Below, in pieces: positions 52,415 through 64,000 of a DNA stretch of 64,000 nt. Source of the stretch: Cyanoderma ruficeps (Eukaryota; Chordata; Aves; Passeriformes; Timaliidae). Each line of letters begins with the position of its first letter. The stretch's first letter is position 1. Under the pieces are notes generated by a model, which was not told the origin of the DNA, searched no databases, and saw only the letters and a list, made by a program, of their open reading frames with translations. The translations under genes and the position numbers were made by a program. The DNA lies in assembly GCA_008694505.1 (NCBI GenBank), contig VZDJ01004378.1:9671472-9735471 (forward strand). Direction: 5' to 3'.

Positions 52415-55400
52415 GTTATTTGAATATTTGTAATCACTTCTAGAAAGACAAGAAAACCGGGGCTTAAGTAAGCCAAGTTCCTGAAAACTTGTCACTATTG
52501 TTTTTCCCACTCAGTGCCTGGGTCATGAGTCAAACAGTTTCTCTATGCCCTTCAAGTCTCGACTCCACTTGCATTACGCTGGATGCCAACTGACTTATTA
52601 TTTTCATGTAGTGGTTTTCAGTCAGTGGCACTCATGTTTCTTTGGTTGCTAGCTGTTTAGTACGGTCGTTGAACTTTCCTGGAACTCTCCTCAAACCTTC
52701 CCTTATAAACCCCATTAGCTCCTTAAGAAAAAGGTGTAATAACTTCAGGGAGTTGATACTTGACTAAAACATGTTTATGTGCAATAAAGAATCAGCAGAA
52801 TCTCACTAGCAACATGTAGCAAGGGGATGAATCCTTTCTAGTGTAGGAACATGCTTGCCAAAAATGACAACAAACCAGAAGATAAGGCAGCAGAAGTGGA
52901 TACGAATCTTGGGTGGTTTGGGGCCTCTTGAAAAAAACACCTTTTAGTTCAAAGAGAAGTTCATTTAATGTGTTTTATCTTTCAACAAAAGCAATTAAAA
53001 CAATGGGATAGTTTATAGAAGCTTAAATATTCATTGTCATCTGTACATATACTGGTATCTGAGCTGCAATTTATAAAAATGCCACTAATGTAGGTGCTCA
53101 GTAATGAAAAAAGAAAACGGCAAAATTTGATATGGCCAACAAATCAGAATGTAGAAGCCTGCAGTCAGAAGTTAGAAAAGATACAGCAACCATAAAACAG
53201 CTATGCATCATGCACTGGACCTTTGAGAGTGAACAAAAACCTTGCATGATTATTCATTGATAGGTATAACTTGTGTCTGTAAAATGTATTATAGTTACCT
53301 CATTGTGTATCAGTTAAAAGATGGTCCTATGGAATGAGCTTGAAAACAAAGTCATCTAATTAAGGATGACACACTCTGTATTTATAATATATTCGTCTGT
53401 CCTGTGTTTAGACTTGATTTCTTTTCCAAAAAGCTCTGCCATGGTGAAGTCTCTTGTTTTTCTCTTTCCTTTACTTGAAAGTACTGTGAATCTGTGTAGC
53501 TAAATGAATGAGTTTGACCTTCCAATTCCATATCATAGTAATAGCTGTGACCTGCTCAATAGAGTTGATTTGTACATGGTTCTTTTCCCACGGGCATTCT
53601 TCAACGTACAGCAAATTATTACCGTGTCATTTCACAAAGTTCAGATACTGGCAGCAAGTGTCATCTCTTTTCTAAACATTGCCACTTCATTTTATATTAG
53701 CTTACATAGTAACTGGTATAAAATGGTGTTCAAATTCAAAGTCTGGTGGTCAGCAAAACAGCCATGAGCATCATGAACATTGGCAGATAAACCCCATGGG
53801 CTCAGTGGTAATATACAAAGTTCCTGCCTTTCGAGAGCTAAGTAAAATCTGCAAAACTGGAGAAATTTCTTCCATCAAGTGTTGATTTTCATGAAGTGGG
53901 TGATTTCTGGGAAAGGCTTAGTATAATCTATGAAGCATTCCCCAAATGACCATTTTTACAATGAGCTTTACTATTTTTCATGCTGGGATAAGGAACTCAA
54001 CTGCTAATCCAAGTACATATGGTCTAAGTGAGTGCGGTCAAAACTGTCTTGTTATTTATCTGTTCTTCAGCCCATTCTAGCTGCCCTAGATCAAGCATTA
54101 GAGGTCCACAATCAAGCACTCTGAAAAACTACATTGCAACAATCTAGTTAATACTGGTTTTTCTCATTGTTCTGATACATTTATTGTCCCACACTTAGAT
54201 TCTCCCACCTAGCTGTCTCAAGTAGATTATTTCTCTGTGTGTTCATTCAATGAGTTATGTTAAATAAGACCTCCAGAGACAGTTTTATAATGGGAGGAAG
54301 GGCTGATCATTAATTATATCAATTATAGGACACTTCATGGTCAGTATTTTCAGGTTTCTGGAGACATCTAATGAATATTTAGATAGAGTATGTTCACTAT
54401 TGGCATTAACATTTCCACAACAGCACTTTTCCATTTGTCTAACATAGTCAGACTTGATGCCTACTCTTTTAGAACCATAATTTTGAGGATACATGTGGAT
54501 AATGAAGATGACATTATGCATGTCTCAACCTACTTGATCTGTTCTGGTCACACATCAGAAGATGTACCAAATTCTTTTATTGTGCAATGGGACTCCCATG
54601 GTTCAGTTCACTGAGCATTAACTAGAGAGTCTAGGAACCCAAGTTTCTCACTACTGTTACATATTTGCCACATTCGACCTTGAATCTTTTACCCTTATTT
54701 TGTACTTTGTGATTAGTAAAGAAATAGCACCCGCTAAGCACTGTTGTTACTTATAAATTCAAAGGATGTTCAATGTTTTGTTGAGGCTTTTCAATGGTGA
54801 AGTGCACATTTAACCAATTTTTCATATGCAGTACTGTTTTAGTACTCCCACCAGCTCTTTTGTTAGAGTGCATTATGACATTAAATGTAATTTTAGAGAA
54901 TTGAAGTTATCCTATGTGTAATTGACTCCAGGATAAAAAAAATTAATCATTTCACAGTCCATGTTCATTTTATTTCTCTCTCTCTTGAGTATAATTATGT
55001 CTTTATACTGGATAGACATGCGATCTACGAATGAAATTAAGACATTAATTACTTTCTCTGATTTCTTTGAGATCAGATATGGCACTTACCATAGGACAAC
55101 CTAATAAGATCAGGGCAGATAATTATGAAGCTTTAAACTGTATTGCTTCCTGGTTTCACTTTTAGATTATCAATACACAGAAAATTGTGTCATAAGTTTT
55201 GAAAAAAAATCAGAGCCTCTTTGATCAGTGTCAACCACATCCTGTACTCTGGAATGTACAATACACTTGGTTCCAGGCAACAGATAAGTGACAGATGATA
55301 GGGCACAATCTCATGAAGTATTAAGATCTCTGACTATGTGTATAAAAGGGATTATCATGTTAGAAGGAAAACAAAATAATTTTTTGCTAATTTTTTAATC

Positions 55401-55775
55401 ATTTTTCAAATATATTCTGTTAATAATGTTTAAACTTAATTGCAATATTGATGCAATTTTTTTCATTAACAATAGACTTAAAGCAGCTGTTTGACACAAG
55501 AAAATATTTGGGATGCTCTCCATTGTAACAGCTATTAATTCAGTGCAGAAATTTTTGGTTTAAGTTAAAGGTGTTCATTTAAAAAAGGGTGTGCGTCTCC
55601 TTGCAATGCTAATCCAAACAGGCTAGAAAACTCTTATTTCTCCTAGTATGGAACAGTGCCACAAAGTTTGGAGGGGAAAAAAAAGTCAGTACACCTTATT
55701 CCTCATAAAGAAGGTAAATCAAAGGAAAGAGAATTTTGGATAGGTAATTCTACATGCAAGGTAAACCTTGCTTTT

Positions 55776-55805
55776 CAAGACCTCACTTTCCAAGACCTCA
55801 CTTTC
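55776..55805 (+). repeat. 15-bp perfect tandem repeat, two copies
   Basis: CAAGACCTCACTTTC occurs twice without mismatch. Because 15 is a multiple of three, it reads as a repeated five-residue unit (FQDLT) in a 76-codon open frame, which I do not consider a gene. Confidence 0.9.
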
Positions 55806-57829
55806 CAGGATGCTACAAATACAGAAGGAAGGGGGAAGGTCACCTTAACTCTCAGTGCCTCCAGAACTTTCTTATTCAGTAGATAGAAATAAGCTGCTTT
55901 ACAAGATGTCAGAATACACAGTTTATGAATAAAAATGAAATAAGTAGAGTGAGCTAATATCATTTACTTTTCTCAGAAAGCGATAGTGATGATCATTTGG
56001 GATGAATACCTTTGTCTCACTTTGTATCTGCAGGTCAATGAGAATCCATTTGTGAGACTGTGAATCCTCTTTCATGAATTTAGAATAATTCAGAAACTGT
56101 TCTTCCAGGTGAATTTCATAAATATGAAAATAGCTGTACCAATCTCCAGAATGTTATTGGATGATTATTGGGCAGCTATTAAATAATACATTATACAGCA
56201 AAAATACTAATTTCCCTATAGCTTTGAAATAGATCTGCTACAGTTTGCGTCTTCAAATCTAAGGTTGAGCCTGAAGAAATACTTAGTTTCAAAAGGTCTA
56301 ATTTATTATTTCTGAGGTCTTCAAAATAGGATATCAGGTGGACAACAAGATGATTGACTTCAAAGAACCCACTGTTCCTAAAGCAAACCAACTGTAAGTC
56401 CACTTGGTGTCTATTTTTGTTCAAGTTTGGTTGCTTCTTGTGAAGATCCAACCTCTCTCAATTGACACCACTGCTTTCATTTCATTCTTGATATCATCAG
56501 GAATGATTCTTGATACCATCACTGAGTTCAGCTGAGCTCAGGGCTACACTAGGGCTTGTTTTGCACTTCGGATTCAACAGAAATGAAACCCAAAATTAAG
56601 GGAAAGTATTGATGCTGCTTCAAGCTTTTTGTTTAGCCCAAATATTGCCCAGAACCAGGGTGTTTGAAATTGGGCTAAGGTGTGAAACGTAAAATGAAGA
56701 TGATAGGATATACAGCACATCGGTTTTTTTATAAAATGCAGCATTTTTAACAGATTTCATAGTATTTGGAGTTAATATTTCACATCCATCTCTCTGTGAG
56801 CCACTGTTATGTATGTCTGAAGAGTCCAATATCCATCAGAGTAATTACAAATGCCTTAAGCACTCAGAAAATCTCTGCTGTTTTGACTTCCAAAATAATT
56901 CAAATTGCTCGAAAAACATTTTGAACAGAAACTGTAAGTACTTTGTGAACATAGAAACTCCTTATCAAAATAGAATCAAAGAAATAACTGCTGGAGAGGG
57001 GAAAAACTTTGGTGGCCTTTAGCATCAGAAGGAATTTTTTCTACTTTAGGCTGCCTTATACTGACAGGGGTTCTGTGACAGTGGTTCAAAACAAACCAAA
57101 AGAAAAGCCTTGTACCTCTGCATAATGTTGCTAGTGAGCAGTCAAATTTATTTTAGCAAATAAAATTCCTTTGAAGAAAAATGCAGCTATTTAATAAAAA
57201 TCTTATGCTTGTAGACAGCTGTCTATTTCAAAATATAATATATCTTTGATTTTTTTCTGGTGCCAGAAAAATATTAAAATCTTGATAGATAATTTTAAAG
57301 CCTGTATTTTATTATGTAAAAATATATAGCTCAGTTTCAAGTTGATGTAGGGACTGGGGTTGGGCTTTAATTTGGGGAGGGTTTTGTACATTTCTAGGTG
57401 GGCATATTTCTATAATTTATTTCCTATTTTGTAGTATGACTTTTAGTTTAAGCAGGAGGGCTATTTTTTTTTTCTCTTTTTTAAAACATAAAAAAGAGAT
57501 TTTTGAAAATATCGCAATAGTGAAACTGTTTCCGAAGAGTTATTCTTGTAGCTGCTTTGGTGATGTGAGAATGCAGGTCGGGTTAATACCTCAATAGAAC
57601 AGCTCAATAGGAACTGTAGACAACTTATCAATTGTGTGCAGATATAAATTGTCTAATTTTTCATGACAGGAAAGAAAGGCTTCAGTGTAGGAACTAAGAC
57701 ACTTTTAAAAAAATATCCTTGGAAACAAGAGAGATTAGGACCCTTTTGCACAAAACAAAAACCAATGTAGAGAGGCAAAACAAATTCCCAAGAGCAATAG
57801 TATCTTGTCTGAAATTGAGTATCTGAGAA

Positions 57830-59016
57830 ATATGGTCATAGAACAGATCCTCCTAGAAGCTACTGATGCCAAAATGATGTGCTAAGTCACATGGAAAATG
57901 GGAACATGATTCAAGACAGCCAGCACTTGAACAGGCTTCAACAAGGGCAGGTCCTGCCTGACCCACCTACTGACCTTCTGCAACAGAGCAACTACATCAG
58001 TGGGCAAGAGAAGAGCCACAAGCATCAGCTGTTTAAATTTCTGTAGGGGCCTTCACATGGACCCCAACAACTGGAGAAGTATTAATTTGATGGATGGACT
58101 GTACAGTAGAAAAGGAAATGCTTAGATGTTTGCAGCCAGAGGGAAGTCATCAATGGCTCAGCATCCAGGTAGAGATTAGTGATGAGTGGTGTTCCTCAGG
58201 GGTCCGTATTGCGATCAGGATTGTTCAATGTCTTTATCAAAGACACAGACAAAGGGATCAAGTGCCCCCTCAGCAAATTTGCAGATGACACCAAGCCAAG
58301 AGGTGCAGTTGACAAGCCTGAGGGACAGAATGCCAGCCAGAAGGACCCAGAGAAGCTCAAGAAGTGAACCCATGGGAACATGAGGTTCAACAAGGCCAAG
58401 GGCAAGGTGCTGCAGCTGGGTCAGAGCAACCCCTGTATCAACACAGGCTGGGGGATGAACAGATCCAGAGCAACCCTGCCAAAAAGGATTTGGGGTGCAT
58501 GAGAGGCTGGACATGAGCAGGCAAAGTGCCCTCCCAGCCCAGAAAGCCACTTGTATCCTGGGCTGCATCAAGACCAGTGCGGCCACCTGCTCAAGGGAGG
58601 AGATTCTGTCCCTTCTCCACTCTGGTGAGACCCCACCTGGAGTGCTGCAGCTCTGGGGCTCCATCACAGGAAGGACAGGGACCTGTTGCAGCAGGTCCAG
58701 AGAAGGTCCAAGAAGATGATCAGAAGAATGGAACCCCTCTGCTATAAGGAAAGACTGATAGAGTTGGATTTTTTTCAGCCTGGAGTAAAGAAGGCTCAAG
58801 GAACACATTCAGGTGGCTTTTCAATACTTAAAGAGAGCTTGTAAGAAAGATGGGGACAGACTTTTTAGTAGTCTGTTGCAATAAGTAATGTTTTCAAATT
58901 AAAAGCGGGTAAATTTGGATTAGATATAAGGAAGATATTCAGGGTGTATTGCAAGAAGGTTAGACTAGATGAACTTTACAGATCCCATCCAACTCAATTC
59001 TATAATTCTATGATTT
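57830..59016 (+). mobile_element. CR1 LINE fragment with reverse-transcriptase remnants
   Basis: The longest CR1 copy here. It begins in the RT region (GTCATAGAACAGATCCTCCT, near 57834) and passes through the 'GGCAGGTCCTGCCTGACC' segment. It then reads GVPQGSVL at about 58185 and KFADDTK near 58275-58296, the conserved RT box with the catalytic Asp pair. It continues through the CR1 3' part ('CCTGGGCTGCATCAAGACC', 58557) and ends with ATTCTATAATTCTATGAT at 58997. A block of the usual 3' end is missing between about 58900 and 58950. Stops and frameshifts interrupt the frame, and the N-terminal endonuclease is absent, so it is dead. A 197-codon open frame on the minus strand is only a shadow. 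Confidence 0.96.
58179..58367 (+). pseudogene. CR1 reverse-transcriptase palm fragment
   Basis: An open stretch of about 62 codons covers part of the palm domain of the CR1 ORF2 polymerase. It has the GVPQGSV turn, an LFNVFI segment and then FADDTK, the equivalent of the YxDD box in LINE enzymes. In the family these Asp residues bind the catalytic metal ions. The rest of the domain is out of frame or lost, so no active enzyme can be made. The frame ends about 70 bases after the catalytic box. Confidence 0.9.
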
Positions 59017-60859
59017 TCTGCATTTTATCTTGACTGGTAAGCTGAAGCATGAACTCAAGTCCTGCACATGGGTAGGCAGGACAGGATTTTGCTCACCTAT
59101 ACCAGCAGAGATTCTGACCTGCCTGCTCCATGCAAGAACTGATGGCCCCTGGCTAGGGGGAGATAGGGTAACACTGAGCCATGGGCAGGAGTAGGGGAAG
59201 GTCCTGATAAAAATTGTTTATAACCAGGAAATAATAATTTTCGGACCCTAGCACTTTAGGGGAAGTTCTGTTTGCCTTCTTTTTATACCTGTAGCCATAA
59301 CCCACAGTGATTAGCAATCTCTTAATTTAGGTCAACAATATAAACAGAAATATTTCATTAACAGCTTCAACTGACTTCAGGTGGATGTCAGAACCTGAGA
59401 ACTGGTTGTTCAGTAGAAACTGAAAGCTGATATTTTCATGTTGAAGCACTTGTGGCTTTTCTTTTAGCTAAAAATAATTACTATTTAAGTTCCTTTATTA
59501 GGTTATGTTAGGAATATTTTCTCATTATTTTCATGCTTTTTTCCCCTATTGAACATGTGCTCCTTTTCTGTGTTTTTAAAGTCTTTTGCTTATGCATTCT
59601 AAAGGAATATTCTCTAACTGTTCACAAAGAGATCTTAATTTTACCATTATCAGTTGTTAATAATGATTAGTTATCAGGTGCCATTTCATTACTTTTCAGT
59701 TAATTGGGTGTTTAGGTCAGCAGTTTGTAAGTCACTGATGGCCTAGTGAAGAACTCATGTTTCATATTCATTCCACATTCAAATATGACTCAAGGTTTCT
59801 TTTCTAGTTTCTTCATTTTAATAAAAATACATTCACTTAATTTTTGAAAAGCTAAAAATAGCTCAGCAGAATGAATAAATATAAATGAATAAATACATCA
59901 CTTGACATCAACAGCATGGGGAAGCCTATTAAGGCAGCATGAATAATCAGTCATGACTTAGTCAGTTGTGAAAAGGTGGCCTTTGAGTTTCTCACACTAC
60001 AAGAAGAGCAGTGATGTGATTACTCATGGGACCACAAAAGAGAAATTTTTTTCCTTCCGAACAGCACTTGCCAGGTCATCTTTAAAGCTGTATTTGGAGT
60101 CAGATGGTTTTCTTCCTGAATCTAGTAGAAATTCCTTTTCTCTCTGTTAATGATTTAGAGCAGACTTCAGCTGTGATAGAAGACAAAAGGGTTGGGTCCT
60201 GAGGCATGTCCTCACATTGCCTAGAACTTGCCAAACATTCTCTCCTTTTGGGGCTTGGAACCTTCTGTTCAAATATCAATTTCTGAAATAGTGTTCAGTG
60301 GCAGTGTTTCCACTGATAGTGTCATTTCCTTGTGATAGGCAAAAGCAGGAAAAATGCAAGGATGCTTGGGGCAAAATTGTAAAATTATTAATTTTGAGCA
60401 TGTAAATATGAACGGAGAAGCTAAACTGTATTAAATTTTATTTCTTTGATGGTGATCTTGCTGAGCACAAAATACTTAACTCTGAAAATCTGCTGATGGA
60501 ATATGATATGTAATACACAAGAGATCAATTTGGCCTTTAGGGGAATGATTTAAACTAAGTGTATTGAGCTCAGGAGAGCACAGAGAAATCAGTCTATACT
60601 ATTCCTGAAAGCATGTACTAACAGAAGAAGGGGGTGTAGGAAGCCAGGGAAAATTTCTCAGAGAACTGCTTCAGATCTTAGATAAGTTCCTTTGCTGAAG
60701 ATGAACAGCAATTTGGTAAATTCCAAATTTGAAAGGCCTACATTTTTCAGTCAGGTTTCTCTTGAGGAAATGTCAAGCTTGAGTGCTGAATGACATTACA
60801 GTAACTTACTGGTTACAGTAAGTTTCTAGGCTTATTGTCAATACTAATGGGGTTTGGAT
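59017..60859. other. AT-rich unique non-coding sequence
   Basis: No supportable gene. An inverted repeat lies at its right end, just before the LTR. Confidence 0.55.
60803..60824. repeat. perfect inverted repeat, 9-bp arms, 4-base loop
   Basis: AACTTACTG (60803-60811) and CAGTAAGTT (60816-60824) are exact reverse complements around GTTA. It ends 35 bases before the LTR. Confidence 0.85.
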
Positions 60860-61119
60860 TGTAATGGATTGACCTTGGCTGGATTCCACGTACTCATCAA
60901 AACCTCTCTACCACTCCTCTCTACAGCGGGGCAGGGGACAGAAAATATAATGAAGGGTTCATGATTTGAGATAAGGACTGGGAGAGAGATTGCTTACCAA
61001 ATACTGTCACAGGCAAAACAGGCGAGAATTAGAGATAATACTTGAATTTACTACGAGTGGAATCAGAGCAGGATAATGAGAAATAAAAAAAGACCTTAAG
61101 AACACCTTCCCCCCCTCCC

Positions 61120-61126
61120 NNNNNNN
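61120..61126. other. assembly gap (7 undetermined bases)
   Basis: Seven Ns lie between a C-rich run and a CCCT microsatellite inside the LTR. The true length and sequence here are unknown. Confidence 1.
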
Positions 61127-61133
61127 GAGACAG

Positions 61134-61158
61134 CTCCCTCCCTCCCTCCCTCCTTCCC
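61134..61158. repeat. (CCCT)n microsatellite
   Basis: About six CCCT units follow the assembly gap; with the C-rich run before it, they probably formed one polypyrimidine tract. Confidence 0.8.
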
Positions 61159-61259
61159 AGCTCTATCTCCTCTCCTCCCCCAGCAGTGCAGGAAGACAGG
61201 GAATGGGAGCTATGCTCAGATCATCACCCATTGTTCCTGTGTCTGCTCAGGGAGAGGAG

Positions 61260-61690
61260 CTCTTCCCCTGCTCCAATATGGTATCCTTCCCACAGGGGGT
61301 AATTCTTCATGAGTCCAACATGAATCCATCTCACAGGCAACAGTTCTCCACAAACTGCTCCACCGTGGGTTCCTTTTCCACAGGGTGCAATCCTTCAGGC
61401 ACAGCCTGCTCCAGTGTGGGTCCACCACAAGGTCACAAGTCCTATCAGGAAGTCTCCACCAGTAGGGGCTCCTTTCTCCATGGGTCTACACATCCCTGCC
61501 AGGAGCCTGTTCCAGCACAGGCCTCCCATAGATTCACAGGCTCCTTTCAGGCATCCACCTGCTCTGGCACGGGTTCCTCCACAGAGTACAGGTGGATCTC
61601 TGCATCCCCACAGACCTCCATGGGCTGCAGGGGCACAGCTGCCTCACCATGGTCTGCACCACATGGGAAACAGCTCCAGTGCCTCCTCCT
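61260..61690 (-). repeat. imperfect GC-rich tandem repeats inside the LTR
   Basis: Variants of a unit containing CTGCTCCAGTGTGGGTCC followed by a CCACAGGG-type end recur about nine or ten times at uneven 40-50-base spacing. They create open frames on both strands, the longest 165 codons (61203-61700). These are rich in Ser, Cys, His and Pro and do not represent a cellular protein. Confidence 0.8.
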
Positions 61691-61758
61691 CCTCTACTGA
61701 CCTTAGTGTCTGCGGAGTTTTTCCTCTCACATATTCTCACCCTTTCTTTTTCTTCTTC

Positions 61759-61765
61759 TTAAATA
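61759..61765 (-). promoter_or_regulatory. TATA-like element of the LTR
   Basis: On the minus strand this reads TATTTAA, followed by a purine-rich AGAAGAAG stretch. It lies about 180 bases inside the LTR's 5' end, a plausible place for the U3 promoter. Confidence 0.45.
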
Positions 61766-61946
61766 TTTTATCACAGGGGCATTACCATAATTTCTAATTG
61801 GCCCAGCCTTGGCCAGTCACATGTCTGTCTTTGAGTCACTTGGCATCAGCTCTGCAGGACATGGGAGAAGCTTCTGGCATTTTCTCACTGAAGACATCCC
61901 TGTAGCCCTCCCCTCTACCAAAGCTTAGCCATGCAAATCCAATGCA

Positions 61947-64000
61947 AGGACAACAACAATGATATAGTAAATATTACCATTTACAGTGAGATCCAATTTC
62001 CCAGCTTGCATTCCAAATAAGTGGGAATCACATGTAGGTTTAAGTTCATATCTGCTTATGGCCCTAAAAGCTGGGCAGATGTCTGTATGTGGTACATGTA
62101 ACCCTTGCAGGTGCATGTTCAAAGGTTAGGACTCCTCTTTTCCTGTTGACACACAGCTTTTCTTTCTCTCAGATTCTGAGGCAGACATTTCCTTTCTTTA
62201 CAAATGTCTGGGGATGCTAATTAATTTCAGAGACAACATGTCAAGACAGAACTGATGTGTTGAAAAGACAGCATGAAGCAAATACAGGTGGAGCAATTCT
62301 TCTTCTAATTACTGCTTCTGCCCATTATCTGTAGTTATCACTAAGAAAGTCAATGCGTTTTAAGTCTCAAGTGATAGACAAATATATAATCATAATTTGT
62401 ATGCATCCATACCTCCAAAATGGACCTCAGTATAGTGATCCATGTCTGTGATTCCAGTGAGTCACAGTTGCTTTACTAGGATTCTGTCAAGTCAAGTCAA
62501 AAAGTTTCAGTTCAGGGATAATACTGCTACCTGTTCTCTGGCAGGTTGTTTCAGTGGTACCCTACAGTTGCTACTGCTCCTACAATTACTGAAAATATCC
62601 AGAATATATTAAATTTAGAAGAGGAACTGAAAACAGATTGTCTTTGTCAGTGACTAAACTGACTTAGGCAAATATTTACGATCCTTCCACACAAAATTAA
62701 TGATAACTAGGGCACATTGGGTTTATGTGTATTTTAAGTATCAAACAATTTCCAAATCAGTATATATTCTTTTTCTATATAATAAATAATAAAACACATT
62801 TTCAGATACTCTTAAGTAGCTTCAACTTACTAGTACTTGGAGGCCCACACCAGCATGTCTCTCTATGCCCTAGTGAGTTTCCTAGACGTGTAACTGCAGC
62901 ATTTCAGACTGAATTTATTATCATGTACCTGATACTGAACTGTAGAAATGCTCTGCTTTGCAACAACTAAGTACCTGTCTGGATCTCTCACTCTGGCCTT
63001 ATCATTGATGAGGGGAGCAAAGCCCATGTGGATATTGGATAGTCTGACAAGTTTAAATAATCAGTCAATCAAAGTTTCTGTTTGAGTCTTCTTTGCTACC
63101 TTCAGTAAAGAAATAGCAGGTGACAGTTAAGAGGAAGTAACATATTCACAGAGTGTGATCATGCCACAGTAAACAATACCTGTGATTGAGCACTCAAGTA
63201 ATTGCAGTGTGTAGCACAATTTGTGCTGGCAATCCAACAGCCTGATTAGCTCAACACAGTTCTGGTGATGTGCTTTTTGCTTAAATAATCTCAGAAGTAA
63301 CCTAAAGTGATGTTTATTTATACAAAAATCATAGAGTGGTGAAAGAGACAAATACATTATTTTGGAACATAGGCAACAAACGATAAAATGAAACAAAATA
63401 AGACAAATCCCTATCACTCCTTAATTGGGACTCAGAGTTAAAGTGAGAGTACAAAATATAAAAATTTATTAAATATTTATTTAGAAAGAAAGCTTGCCAT
63501 CTAACATTAAAAAACCTGCTTCTATTCATAAATTTGATCCCATAAGACCCCATGTTCTTTTGGAGAACCTAGGCCTTTTTTTAGCTTTTTGTAGACCTTA
63601 ATGAGTCGTTTTTTTAGTGTGTGTTTTTGGAAAGTTAAGCTTGAATCATTCAAACACTCAGAAATCATAAATAAAATACATGAAAAGTTCTTCCACCTCA
63701 AATTCAAAGCCCTTTATGCTGCCATGTAACCTATAAGGCTTTTAGCACAATAGAGGGACAACGGAGTATTTTGCAATGGGGGTGATTCTTCTGAAACTGA
63801 ATTCCCAATCCAATTCCACAGAAGGAAGATGATGGTCTAATGGATCAGCATGAGTACTTCATTTGTCATATGCATAGGGAATATAGTGGCTAGTTTTTGT
63901 ATTTGGGATGAACACGTGAGCAGTATAGAGAAATGTGCCTTTCTCTTAGAAAAAAACAACAAAAGCTACTAAGCAAGATATTTGGCTAGTGAAGATTTTT
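61947..64000. other. AT-rich unique non-coding sequence
   Basis: No supportable gene, RNA or recognised repeat up to the window edge. Short open frames on the minus strand (63127-63417 and others) lack family motifs. Confidence 0.55.

Larger units (their letters stand above)
52274..57829. other. AT-rich unique non-coding sequence
   Basis: No supportable gene or recognisable interspersed repeat. Contains a short AT dinucleotide tract (52400-52414) and a 15-bp tandem repeat (55776-55805), listed separately or in this note. Confidence 0.55.
60860..61946 (-). mobile_element. LTR (about 1.09 kb) of an avian endogenous retrovirus, with internal tandem repeats
   Basis: The plus strand starts TGTAATGGATTGACCTTGGC and ends GCAAATCCAATGCA; the outer eight bases form an inverted repeat of 6 of 8. 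I recognise the body as a common avian LTR family whose sense strand is minus here. On that strand a TATA-like element (complement of 61759-61765) lies upstream and an AGTAAA signal (complement of 61047-61052) near the end. The middle (about 61260-61690) has imperfect GC-rich tandem repeats of roughly 40-50 bases. The flanks TGGAT and AGGAC match at only 3 of 5 bases, so no clean duplication survives. An assembly gap lies inside. No retroviral genes are present next to it. Confidence 0.88.

Noticed and set aside
58215..58808. 197-codon open frame on the minus strand
   Set aside because: Antisense shadow of the CR1 element at 57830-59016, whose RT motifs are on the plus strand.
61203..61700. 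165-codon open frame, the longest forward frame in the window
   Set aside because: It lies wholly inside the 1.09-kb LTR, on the strand opposite to LTR transcription, and its composition follows the tandem repeat units.

Overview
The window looks like intergenic or deep intronic DNA from a bird, possibly a songbird. The evidence is four CR1 LINE fragments, three of which keep the octamer-like ATTCTATG tail typical of avian and reptilian CR1, plus four LTRs that I recognise from memory as avian endogenous-retrovirus families. The sequence is AT-rich, interspersed repeats are sparse, and I found no convincing protein-coding exon, tRNA, rRNA or CRISPR array. The lineage call is an inference; no database was searched.

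Layout: 1-6930 is AT-rich unique sequence. 6937-7584 is a complete solo LTR with a perfect 6-bp target duplication, TATA box and AATAAA (ERVK-like). 7591-22409 is unique sequence with simple repeats and a small hairpin. 22410-23570 is an old, rearranged CR1 on the plus strand. Only about 390 bases later, 23964-24646 is a second complete solo LTR with a perfect 5-bp duplication (ERVL-like). 24652-40112 is unique sequence with a 38-bp tandem duplication, a perfect stem-loop and a pentanucleotide microsatellite interrupted by an N. 40168-41145 is a better-preserved CR1. 46410-46622 is a short CR1 3' end on the minus strand. 51872-52273 is a truncated LTR on the minus strand, close to a 22-bp perfect palindrome. 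57830-59016 is the longest CR1 fragment, with recognisable reverse-transcriptase motifs. 60860-61946 is a 1.09-kb LTR on the minus strand with internal GC-rich tandem repeats and an assembly gap. 61947-64000 is unique sequence.

No genes work together here. The biology is retroelement history: LINE insertions that are 5'-truncated and broken, and LTRs with no visible internal retroviral region (two of them clearly solo LTRs). The longest open frames fall inside these repeats and are not genes. I did not find a new biological system. The items most worth checking are the two clean solo LTRs, the repeat-bearing 1.09-kb LTR, the stem-loops and palindrome, and a few AT-rich blocks that could be conserved non-coding elements.
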